64,000 bases of DNA from Theobroma cacao (lineage: Eukaryota > Streptophyta > Magnoliopsida > Malvales > Malvaceae). Where the stretch lies: the NCBI RefSeq assembly GCF_000208745.1, contig NC_030858.1:13941712-14005711 (forward strand), given 5' to 3'. Under the pieces are notes generated by a model, which saw only the letters and a program-made list of their open reading frames with translations, was not told the DNA's origin and did no database searches. Shown here one piece after another: positions 32,285 through 42,640 of the stretch (positions are counted from its first letter, which is position 1; every line of letters starts with the position of its first letter). Made by a program: the position numbers and the translations under genes.

Positions 32285-35200
32285 TGTCGTAACGTGCAGG
32301 TCTGAGAACCCGACAGCCTGACGTGATGTGAAAACTCACTAAAAACTATTTAGGAATTATTAGGAGTTGCCACCAATCTTTCTATTTTTACTAGGTGTGA
32401 TTGGCAACCTAATGACTCGATTCTAATCGACGAGGCCTTAAATTGATTTTAAGTCCGTCGAAGAGAACCTTAAACTGGTCTATGATTTTCTAGATCTAGG
32501 CTCGGGAGTACGGTTACGCCCGAGGAAGGATTAGCACCCTCGGGATGCTCGTTCCATGAACGGTACCATTTTTTAGATTATCCTATTAGGCTTTAATTTT
32601 TAAGTTCACTATATTTTCTTAGTTATTATTCTCTTATTTTATCACCTATTTAACCTAAAATGGAATGCAAATGTGAGGTAAGATGAAATGCATGGCGTGG
32701 GATAAAAACGTCGAACAAATAACCTTTTATCGAGAACGTTCTCCCGAATTCGCCCATCATACTGGTGGGATCCAGGGTGTTCTCTCACCTCAGGAATTAT
32801 TTGATAAACTCACATTTGCAAATTCAACGAATAATTCCCATCATCAGGGTCATCGTACGTTTTTCTTTAAAAATAATGTTTTCGTGTATAATGAACCTGA
32901 TTCGGGCAAAAGCCTTTTATTAAAGATGTTTCTCGAGCCCTCCCATCATACTGGTGGGACCCGAGGACACCTTTTCACCTAGGAAATTTATCGAGAAATA
33001 CCCGCTTTCGCAAGATCTTCAGAAGATCCCATCATCGGGGCTTAAACTCGAAAACAAAAATATTTATATGCAATGATATGATGCAATATATATATATATG
33101 CTATGCTAACACAATTATCTATTATTATTTTTCTTTTTTTGTCATTTATTATTATTTAATTGTTATTTTCATTTTATTTTATTTTTTATTATTGTATTTT
33201 CTATTTTATTTCTTATTATTATTTTTTATACTTTGCATTTTTTATTCTAAGCTCTTATATTTTCCTTTTATGATTCCATGTTATTTTAGTGAACAAAAAT
33301 TTTACTTATTATTATTTCTTACTATATTATTATTTTTTTTATATTTTTATATTTTTTTATTATTATATTTTTTCATAAGCAATCTTTTATTCAAACCTAA
33401 TGCCTAAGATCTTATTTTATATATTTATATTTAATTCTTTTTTACTTTCTTATCTTTATCTTCATATTTTTTTATAATATTTATTAATTCATAATTTGTG
33501 TCACTTGATATTTATTGCTTAATTTTAAATTAGTTGTTGTTTTAGATTTTTTTTTATTTAATGTCATGTATATTGCATTTTCACAAATTAATTACTTACT
33601 ATATATTCGAATTATTATTATTATTGTTTTCATTTTTTTATTTTTCATTTTTTCCTTTTTATCTATTATTTGTTTATTTACTTTTTTTTTTTTATGATCT
33701 TGTGTTGTTAATTTTTATTTTTATAAAAAATTTCGGGATCTCGAAATCGAGGCCCTCCCATCGTACTGGTGGAGCCTTAATTCGGATTCCGAACCTAGGA
33801 AAATTAGCCCGGGATTGTGACTTCTCGCATCCCGACCGATCATCCCATCATCGGTGTTAAATTAAACAATTATGCTATTTTAGTTCTCTCCTCATTTGTA
33901 CTCTTCTCTCTCTATTTTATACAAAGCTATATTATTATTATTTACTATTTATTATTTTTTTTATTAAATGTTCATTTATTTCCCCATATGTATTTTTATT
34001 GTTGGACCTATTCTTATAACTAAATGACTTTTTCTACCTAATTTTGCTATTATTTATTACATAAATATATATTTATTTTACTTTCTCCATTTTTTTTGCA
34101 TATATATATTTAAAAAATTTTATTTTCATCCTTATCTATTTTTATTTTTTTTNNNNNNNNNNNACTAAATGACTTTTCTATCTAATTTTGCTATTATTTA
34201 TTACATAAATATATATTTTTATATTTTACCTTCTCTATATTTTTTTGCATATATATTTAAAAAATTTTATTTTCATCCTTATCTATTTTTATATATATAT
34301 TTTTATTCACTTTATATGTTTTTTTTTCTTGTCATCTGATAATTTTAAATTTTTATATATATATTTTTATATATTTTATCTTTAATTCTAATTTAAAAGA
34401 AACTAATTATCTTTCTATCTAAACAATGGGCCAAGCACACCATAAAAACAAATCAAAAGAAAACAAAAAGGAATTACTTGTCATGGGCTAAGAGTGGCCC
34501 CAAGATAGCCGGTCTTCTCCAAGCTTCGGTCCACCTGGTATCCCGCAAGGTGGCCCCCCAGCTATCAAAACGGCGTCGTTCGGTGTGATAAGGAGAGGCT
34601 TCCCCACAAGCTAGGAATGGCGTCGTTTAGAGACCTCTACGCCCTTACTATATAAGCTCCTTTTTCCCCTCCTCTCTTCATTTCTTCTCTTTTAGTTTCT
34701 CTCTCTAAAGACTCTACTCTCTCCCTTCTCTCTACAAACCGCTAGCCAACCCAACGGTCGACTCTCTCTCTAAACCGGCAGCGTCGGCAACACCTTTTCT
34801 TCCTTGCGTCGACGTCACTGGTTAACGATCGGCTCTCTCCCAAACAAATCTCTTCCTCCTCCCTTTCACTAGCGCCAGCTGCCGGCCACCCACAACCAGC
34901 TCTCCCTTTTTCAGGGACGTCGATCGGGTCTATCCCCCACAAAGATGCCGCCACTTTCTTTCTCAACTCACTCCTCCATCTGGCAACTAACCCCAAGTCT
35001 CTCCCTCTATCTGGCGACACCCAAGAAACCCCCTAAATCTCCCTAAGGCCCGACTAAAAAATCCCTCAAAAACCCAGCTACTCTCCTCCTCCCATTTTGT
35101 ATTTTCTGATCTTTTATTTATTTTTGGTATTGCTTGGTATATATTTTTTTTGTATTTGTGGTTGATTCTGGCTGTTAAAGAACTTAGGAATTTTTGGTTG

Positions 35201-35518
35201 TGGTTTTTTGACTGCTAGGAAACTTAGGAATTTTTGTAGGTTGTTGGTTTTTCGTTTCCGGTTGTGGCCTCCTCCGAATGGGCGCTACAGTGGGGTTTTA
35301 TACCCAGTTGTCCAGCTTGGTCTTGGCTTCTGCAGGGGCCTTGCTCCACTACCCTGCCAGACGTGAGTTTTTCTTGTTTGGCATTGTTGTGGTGCTTGGC
35401 TAGTACTGGCAGGGAGCGTCTGCGCCCTGCCAGTACTCTTTTTCTTTTTAACTCATTTCATGATTTTTTAATTAATTAATAATAATTTTTTGTTTATGAT
35501 TTTTTCATAGTGTCTACA
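32285..35518 (-). repeat. 3' LTR of the Tat/Ogre-like element
   Basis: 3234 bp including an 11-N gap at 34153-34163. It contains a set of 'CCCATCATACTGGTGGGA' hairpin motifs (32753, 32942; variants at 32838, 33030, 33768, 33845), a very AT-rich centre (33080-34400), and a GC-richer block (34490-35060) with a plus-strand TATA box. The sequence left of the gap (34021-34152) is repeated right of it (34164-34300), probably by imperfect joining of overlapping contigs. Confidence 0.9.
34649..34655 (+). promoter_or_regulatory. TATA box antisense to the element (left LTR)
   Basis: 'CTTACTATATAAGCTCC' is followed by a pyrimidine-rich, C/T leader ('CCTCTCTTCATTTCTTCTCT'), a typical plant core promoter layout. 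It points right, against the direction of gag-pol. The same site is kept in the other LTR at 49680-49686. Activity is inferred only. Confidence 0.5.
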
Positions 35519-35532
35519 GTTGCCCCTCTTTG
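35519..35532 (-). other. Polypurine tract next to the 3' LTR
   Basis: On the minus strand 'CAAAGAGGGGCAAC' runs directly into the LTR start TGTAGACACT. It is the site that primes plus-strand DNA synthesis, and its sequence is of the Tat/Ogre type. Confidence 0.85.
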
Positions 35533-35745
35533 CGCATTTTGAGAATTCGAAATAGTGCAAAGACGTAGACACTGTGTTTGACTTAATTCTTTAATTCTCT
35601 TACCATTTTTTTTTGTTTTTTTTTTAGTTTCTTCTTTTTTATTATTATTTATTTTTTTTGTTCTTTGTTGTTTTTTTTTATTATTTTTTTTATGTTTTTT
35701 TGTTTTTGTTTTTTGTTTTTTATTTTTTTATTTTTTTTGTTTTTA

Positions 35746-36300
35746 ATGAACTTCTCAAGATTGAAGTAATGACACTTTTAAGAATAAACTCCTCAAAATT
35801 GAGGCAACGAAACTTAAAAAATGAACTCCTCAAAGTTGAGGCAACGAAACTTTTAAAAATGAACTCCTCAAAGCTGAGGCAACCAAACTTTTAAAATGAA
35901 CTCCTCAAAGCTGAGGCAACGAAACTTTTAAAAATGAAATCCTCAAAGCTGAGGCAATGAAACTTTAAAAATGAACTCCTCAAAATTGAGGCAACGAGAC
36001 TTTTAGAAATGAACTCCTCAAAATTGAGGCAACGAAAAAATGAACTCCTCAAAGCTGAGGCAACGAAATTTTAAAAATGAACTCCTCAAAGTTGAGGCAA
36101 CGAAACTTTTAAAAATGAACTCCTCAAAATTGAGGGAACAAAACTTTTAAAATGAACTCCTTAAAGATGAGGCAACGAAACTTTAAAAATGAACCCCTCA
36201 AAGCTGAGGCAACGAAACTTTTAAAATGAACTCCTCAAAGCTGAGGCAACAAAATTTTAAAAATGAACTCCTCAAAGCTGAGGCAATGAGACATTTTTTT
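35746..36300 (-). repeat. 37-38 bp minisatellite in the 3' untranslated part, about 15 units
   Basis: Units of the form 'AACTCCTCAAAGCTGAGGCA' plus 'ACGAAACTTTTAAAAATG' repeat about fifteen times, with single-base changes and one unit shortened by seven bases (near 36025). Each has a CCTCA...TGAGG inverted pair that could form a small hairpin. A more diverged unit follows near 36330. Tandem repeats in the hypervariable 3' UTR of Tat/Ogre elements are known and can seed satellite DNA. Confidence 0.95.
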
Positions 36301-37162
36301 CTTTTTTGATGTGGTGAAAAATAAATCAATTCCTCATCTGAGGCTCTACGACTTTAAAGATGAATTTCCTTCTTTTTTCGTTGGTTTAAAAACTTTGAAC
36401 ATGGCAATTTAAATATCCTAATAATCTTCATCAGTTTTTTTTTGTGGGTGTTTTAGAGTCTTCTCTTTGATCAATGGGGGTGAACCGATCACGTTTTCGG
36501 TCTCTTGTCTTCCCTGATTCATTGCTCACAACTGTTTTCTTCCTCTATCATATGCATGGTCCAATCATTCTTCTCATTTTTTACTATTATCCATTCTGTT
36601 GCTGCTTCCATTTCTTTTTTTCTTTTCTTAGTCTTTTTTCTTTCTTCTCTTTTTTTTTTTTTACATTACCAGACCCCATTTCATTCCCCGTCAATTATGA
36701 TCCTTTTTCAAAATACTGTAAACATTTCTTTATTTTATCATGCTCTTTATTAAATATCATTCCAATTTTATGACAAATGCAATGCAATGTACTCATATCT
36801 CTTCTCTTGGCAGAATGGAAATGATGACAATGTTAGGAGCGAAAAATCTATTTTTCATTAGAAAAAAGGAAAGTTTCTACAATCAAGGATAATGACAAGG
36901 ATCAGGGAAAACCAATTAATACAAAAGGGATACAGTTCTTTCTTAATGACTGTTCCGATAGATATCGACAGTAGTCTCGAAATTTTATCCCGAAATAAGC
37001 ACAATTGTCAGCTCCCTTGTCTTTTGTCTGAACATCTCGGATCATGATTTTCACCCTTTCGTGTCTAGACCGCCCTTTTGAGTTTTCGCCCTAAACACAT
37101 CTCCCATACTCAAGTCACCTTTTCAGGTTTTCAACTTGAAAATTTTTCTTTTTTTTTTATGC
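36301..37162 (-). other. 3' untranslated part between integrase and minisatellite
   Basis: No coding potential of its own. The plus-strand frames at 36474-36773 are pyrimidine-run artefacts. Upstream (minus) it joins the integrase stop at about 37163. Confidence 0.6.
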
Positions 37163-38350
37163 AAAATATTTCTTGACAGCATCAGCATTCACTGGGTTGG
37201 AAAACTCCCTTCCATCCATCTCTGCCAAAATTAGTGCTCCTCCTGAAAAAGCTTTCTTCACCACAAATGGTCCTTCCCAATTCGGTGTCCATTTCCCGCT
37301 AGGATCCTGCTAGTTCAGAAGAATTCTTTTCAATACTAACTCTCCCTCTTGGAACTGACGATGATGTACCTTCTTGCCATACTCCTTCATCATTCTCTTT
37401 TGATATAACTGCCCATGGCAAAATGCAGTCAACCTTTTTTCTTCTATGAGATTTAATTGCTCATAACGAGCGTTAACCCATTCGGCTTCTTCCAACTGTA
37501 CTTCTTTAAGGACCCTTAGGGAGGGGATTTCTACTTCAATTGGCAAAACTGCTTCCATCCCGTATACAAAAGAGAACGGCGTAGCTCCTGTGGAAGCTCG
37601 GACTGTTGTGCGATAAGCATGCAAAGCAAAGGGTAACTTCTCATGCCAATCTTTGTATACATTTGTCATCTTTTCAATTATCCTTTTGATGTTCTTGTTG
37701 GCTGCTTCTACCACTCCATTCATCTTTGGGCGATAAGGTGCTGAATTGTGATGTTTGATCTTGAACTTAGCACAAACCTCTTTCGTCATTGAACCATTGA
37801 GGTTACTAGCATTATCTGTGATGATCTTTTCTGGGAGACCGTAGCGGCATATTATTTCTTTTTGTATGAACTTACATACCACCTTTTGGGTCACATTGGC
37901 ATAGGATGCTACTTCTACCCATTTAGTGAAGTAGTCAATCGCCACTAGAATAAACCGATACCCATTCGATGCCTTCGGGGTTATTAACCCAATCACATCC
38001 ATGCCCCACATTGAGAATGGCCATGGTGATGTCAATACATTTAATGAATTTATAAGAGTGTGGATTCTGTCTGCGTATATCTAACATTTGTGACACTTTC
38101 GAGCGAAATCTATACAATCCGTTTCCAACGTGAGCCAGTAATACCCTGCCCTCATGACTTGTCTTGCCAACATATGCCCACTTGCATGTGCCCCACAAAT
38201 TCCTTCATGGACTTCCTCAACTATTCTCCGAGCTTCGGTTAAATCCACACATCTCAAAAGTACTTGATCTTTACTTCTCTTGTATAAGATGTCCCCATCC
38301 AAGAAGAAATTCATTGCCAACCTTCTAATGGTTTTCTTATCATTTTCTGA
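37163..38350 (-). pseudogene. Integrase of the Tat/Ogre-like element
   Basis: Frames 38320-38081, 38035-37310 and 37315-37163 follow each other in one reading frame, divided by stops. The zinc-binding region has 'HEGICGAHASGHMLARQVMR' and 'CHKC' (HHCC). The core has 'MWGMDVIGLI' (first Asp), 'KIITDNASNLNGS' (second Asp; the usual Gly is Ala) and 'GVVEAANKNIKRI' (Glu). The C-terminal 'GKWTPNWEGPFVVKKAFSGG' chromodomain-less tail ends 'AVKKYFA' at 37163. The TAA after 'CHKC' and the TAG after 'RILLN' stand where the family has Gln. Integrase joins the element DNA to the target. Confidence 0.9.
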
Positions 38351-38353
38351 GCT

Positions 38354-38881
38354 TTATTTTGGATACTGTTGAAACTTGAGATAATGCACAATATCATGGT
38401 ACCACGGTTTCCCGTCTATTTCTTCCTCTACACTAAAGCAGTGTGCAGGGCATTCTCGAAGATTAATCATGATGGGTTGAATCTTGACATTGGTACCAAC
38501 TTTGAACATTGCTGCCAGCGTGGCTAATACATCAGCCATTTGGTTCTCCTCTCGAGGCAAATGGGTGAAGCAAATCTTATCAAAATTTTCAATCAGCTTT
38601 GAAACATACTTATGATACCGGATTAACTTCGAGTCACGTGCCTCCCATTCTCCTCGTAACTGATAAATGACCAAAGCAGAGTCCCCATATACTTCCAAAA
38701 CGTGAATTTTCCTCTCGATTGTTGCCTGAAGACCCATGACATAAGCTTCATATTCGGCCACATTATTGGTGCAATAGAAGTTAAGTTTAGCTATGACGGG
38801 ATAATGATCTCCTTCTGGCGACACTAACACGACCATTATGCCATGCCCCAAGGCATTCGAAGCTCTATAGAAAAACATCTT
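38354..38881 (-). pseudogene. Second (archaeal-type) RNase H of the Tat/Ogre-like element
   Basis: One frame of 174 codons, in frame with RT after a TGA where the family has Trp. It reads 'MFFYRASNALGHGIMVVLVS', 'NNVAEYEAYVMGLQATIE' (catalytic Glu), 'LEVYGDSALVIYQLRGEW' (Asp) and 'HLPREENQMADVLATLA' (last Asp). In intact relatives the first block is FFDGASN; here the catalytic Asp is Tyr. A second RNase H between the Gypsy RNase H and the integrase marks the Tat lineage. It may take over the RNA-degrading step, but this copy lacks one of the four acidic residues. Confidence 0.88.
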
Positions 38882-40552
38882 TCAATTCTCTTTCTCCTCT
38901 GATTCCTCCTCATTTGTTTGACAAACCGACATCAGGTCCTCATTTGGGAACTCAAACTCCATCAGTTCATAATCCTCCTCCACTCTTTTCACCAGAAAAT
39001 CTGCGATTATACTTCCTTTGATAGCTTTTTGGGATACATATACAATATCATATTCAGACAACAACACTTGCCATCTTGCCACTCTACCTGATAAGGATGG
39101 TTTCTCGAAGATGTATTTAATAGGATCCAACTTCGCAATGAGCCAAGTGGTATGATATAGCATGTACTGCCTGAGTCGATGCACCATCCATGCTAAAGCG
39201 TAACACATATTTTCCAACGAGGAATACTTGGACTCGTACTCAGTGAACTTTTTACTCAAGTAGTAAACTGCCTTTTCTTTCTTACCAGTTTCATCATGCT
39301 GTCCCAACACACATCCCATGGATCCTTCATTTACTGTCAAGTATAAAAGGAGGGGTCTCCCGGCCACAAGTGGTACCAACACTAGCGGACTCAACAGATA
39401 TTCTTTAACCTTGTCAAAAGCAACTTGGCACTCCTCGTTCCATGCCCCAAGATTGTGTTTGCGAAGGAGCTTGAAGATCGAGTCACATTTGAGTGTGAGT
39501 TGTGATATGAACCGTGCTATATAATTCAACCTACCCAAGAATCCTCTAACTTCTTTCTGCGTTTTGGGAGGAGGCAAATCACGGATTGCTTGAACCTTAT
39601 TTGGTTCAACTTCTATTCCTCTTTCACTAACGACAAAACTAAGCAACTTTCTTGAAGTGACTCCAAAAGTACACTTTGTCGGATTTAATCAGAGCTGAAA
39701 CTTTTGTAACCTCTTAAATAACCTTTCAAGGTTGGTCGCATGGTCCTCTATTTTGCAAGCTTTTACAATCATATCATCCACATACATCTCAACCTCTCTG
39801 TGCATCATGTCATGGAAAAGAGTCACCATGGCTCGTTGATAAGTTGCCCCAACATTCTTCAAACCAAATGGCATTACCTTATAACAAAAGGTTCCCCACA
39901 TAGTTATGAAGGTAGTTTTCTCTCTGTCCTCTGGTGCCATCTTAATTTGGTTATACCCTGAAAAATCATCCATAAAGGAAAACATGGAATGACGAGCAGT
40001 ATTGTCAACGAGGGTGTCGATGTGGGGCAAAGAAAAATTATCTTTTGGGCTAGCTCTATTCAAATCTCGATAGTCCACACACATTCTCACTTTTGCATCT
40101 TTCTTAGGCACTGGGACAATATTTTCAACCCATTCAGGGTACTTCGCTACTTCCAAGAATCTCGCGTTGAATTACTTTTTCACCTATTCCTTGATTTTCA
40201 ACAACATTTCAGGTTTCATTCTTCTCAACTTTTTCTTAATTGGTTTGCATTTGGGTTTCAAAGGTAGTTTATGGGCTACAATGTCTGTATTAAGTCCGAG
40301 CATATCTTGATAGGACCATGTAAAAACATCTACATATTCATGAAGTAGCTTTATTAGTTTTTCTTTTTCAGTCGGTGCCAACATCGTACCAAATCTAACT
40401 TCTTTCGTATTATCTTCATTTCCCAAATTAATCGTTTCAAGTGTCTCTTGATGTGGGACAATTTGTCTCCCCTCCTGTTCTACTAGTCTTAACAAGTCCG
40501 AAGTTAAATCATAATCCTCCACGTTTTCTGTATCGTCAAGTTTCGCTGACAC
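38882..40552 (-). pseudogene. Reverse transcriptase and Gypsy RNase H of the Tat/Ogre-like element
   Basis: Three pieces in the same frame: 40552-40184 (lead-in 'WSYQDMLGLNTDIVAHKLPL'), 40156-39689 (RT fingers/palm: 'VPVPKKDAKVRMCVDYRDLN', 'FSFMDDFSGYNQI', 'GTFCYKVMPFGLKNVGATY', catalytic 'MYVDDMI') and 39646-38882 (thumb 'EVRGFLGRLNYIARFIS', RNase H 'PLLLYLTVNEGSMGCVL', 'YYLSKKFTEYESKYSSLE'). A TGA in 'FQL*LNPTKCTFG' replaces Arg; two stops lie near 40160-40183. The loss of the first RNase H Asp (YLTV) is usual in Tat elements. The enzyme would copy element RNA into DNA. Confidence 0.92.
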
Positions 40553-40619
40553 TTATACCTTTTTCAAAATTAACCTCAAAACCATTGTCATTATCATCTT
40601 CGCATTCATTATTTGGAAT

Positions 40620-40838
40620 CTTGGAAGGTAAAAGGAATTGAAATATGTAGAGCTATTGTATAGATAAACAGTTAAAATAAAGAGATGAAATGACACGAAT
40701 GGAAATGGTGAATAATGAGAGGAGATATGAGAAATGCACTACGCATGTCAATTTATTATAATGATAAATGATAAAAAGCCCGATACATAAAATTTCCAAT
40801 GCTCTTGGGCATAAGCACGGATGTTTAGTTTGCATTAC
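40620..40838 (-). other. Candidate intron between protease and RT regions
   Basis: The protease-side frame ends at a stop immediately inside 'CAAA|GTAATG' (minus strand, boundary at 40838). About 200 non-coding, T-rich bases follow, then 'TTTTACCTTCCAAG|ATTCCA' (boundary 40620), after which coding-like acidic sequence resumes ('IPNNECEDDNDNGFEVNFEK') and leads to the RT ORF. Ogre elements are known to carry a spliced intron at this place. The joined frame is not clean here (a stop at about 40554 or a one-base shift), so the exact sites are tentative. Confidence 0.45.
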
Positions 40839-40844
40839 TTTGAA

Positions 40845-42640
40845 ATTGAATCACAAGTGACTGGTAAACTCATGGTGATCCAGCTGCTCAACTTCAACTT
40901 CGGTGGCCCGAGGTATGTAGTAGGAATCCCATCCATATTTCTTGGCTGCTCTTCACCTTCCTTTGTTGCGTATATTGAAAAATCAGAAAATGCTTCCCCT
41001 AATGCTGACATGGATTCTTGGCTTCCAACGGTGAGTGATTCAGGAAAGATGTAGCCTCCAGATCGAAATGTCTCGTAGATATGAGGATATATGATTCTAT
41101 GATTTTCCAACATTTGCCCCTTAAAGTGAGCCAACCTTTCTGTTCTTCTTTCGGCTATCATTTCTTCTCTTTCCTTCTTAATCAGCTTATACACCAAGCT
41201 AAACCTTTCTTCATTTTTGGTAGCACGTACAGGCCTTCTAATGCCTTACAGTTCTCTTCCCAGTCTTGCCCTCGCTCGGTGTCCTTTTCTTACTATCTGA
41301 TTGACAGCCATCTCGGTGGTTTTGGAAAGCCTTGGAATAGGAGGTGTGGCTCCTTCTCTAATATATGTGGTGTTAACAAACTCGAAAGATCGGAAGGAAC
41401 ACTCAGGCACTTCTTCTGTTGTTTCCACATAAGGAGTATCCGCTGGCTTGCTTATGAGTAAATCCTCTTCCCCGTTAACACATAAAATCTTCCCATCCAT
41501 GATGAACTTGACTTTTTGGTGAAACGATGAAGGTATGGCCCCAGCCAGGTGAATCCAAGGTCTTCCCAACAAATAATTGTATGAAGGAGCGATATCCATA
41601 ACTTGGAATTCAATGGTAAAGGTACACGGGACGATTTCTATCCGTATCTTAATGTCCCCTACTACTTTTCTCCTCGTCCCATCAAAAGCTCTCACAATCA
41701 TCTGGCTCTTTCTCATATAAGACATGTCGATGGGTAAGCGGGCCAAGGTCCTCATGGGCATCACATTCAAGGATGATCCGTTATCAAGCAGCACTTTTAC
41801 GACGGTATAGCCTTTACACTTGGTAGTGATATGCAAGGCTTTATAGTTTTCCTTACCTCTAGAAGGGATTTCTTCATCGTTAAAGGATATTATGTTACCC
41901 ACTGAAATGTTCCCAATGATGTAGTCCAAATTTTCAACTGAAATGTCATGCTCCACATATGCTTGGTTCAGAATCCTCATCAAAGAATTCCTATGTGGTT
42001 CTGAGCTGAGGAGCAATGATAACAGTGAGATACGAGCAGGCAACCTGTTCAATTGCTCGACTACATTATACTCACTATGTTTGATGAACTTGGGGAACTC
42101 TGCAGCTTCTTTTTTCATCATCGGTCCCTTTGAGCCATCTGTCGATTCTTGAGATTGCACTTTTTCTTCTCTCAGATGTTGCTCTTTTTCTTTTCCCTTC
42201 TTTTTCCTAAGATTCTCCAATGCCTCTGGTGTATAGCAGCGTCCGCTGCGGGTAATACCCCCAACACCAGTTATATTTGCAACATTATCTTGAGATTCGG
42301 CCACCCATTTTCCTGTATTTGAAATTTGTACATTGCAATTATAGTTTCACGGGACACCTTTGTCATTTTTGTAAGGGAAAGGTTTAGGGACTTTGATGGT
42401 CATTTTGTCATGGGCTTTGTCTTCCATTGACTATCCTTTTTGTTCATAGAAGATGGTTAAAGGTTTTATCTTTACTGGGTGAGTGGAATCCTTGGATATC
42501 ATGTTTACTGCTGGCTTCGAAGCTTCCACATAAAACTCAATCCTCGAATCATCCATCATCTTTTGTACTTCTTTTCGGAAGGAACTACAATCTTGGATTA
42601 AATGCCCCACACATCGTTTGTGATATAAGCAGTATGGTCC
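40845..42640 (-). pseudogene. Gag C-terminus and protease region of the Tat/Ogre-like element
   Basis: In one frame interrupted by stops: 'CLYHKRCVGHLIQDCSSF' near 42600 (a CxxH...GHxxxxC zinc motif), 'MTIKVPKPFPYKNDKGVP' then TGA, and the 352-codon frame 42304-41246. That frame has 'GVGGITRSGRCYTPE', 'EHDISVENLDYIIGNIS', 'KVLLDNGSSLNVMPM' (aspartic protease site, DNG in place of DTG/DSG as in relatives), 'YNYLLGRPWIHLAGAIPSS'. After the stop at 41246 the linker 41197-40835 ('EREEMIAERRTERLAHFKGQ', 'ESLTVGSQESM') follows. The protease would cut the polyprotein. Confidence 0.88.

Noticed and set aside
33078..34023. Long Phe/Tyr/Leu-rich plus frames in the left LTR
   Set aside because: They are translations of T-rich low-complexity LTR sequence, the same in the right LTR.
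34742..35020. 92-codon minus frame 'MSPDRGRDLG...' and its copy at 49668-50051
   Set aside because: It lies in the GC-richer LTR block; the two copies differ in length and there is no known domain. I could not separate it from chance.
35264..35479. Plus frames in the LTR end, repeated at 50224-50511
   Set aside because: Overlapping frames in all phases within LTR DNA, with no protein-like conservation pattern.
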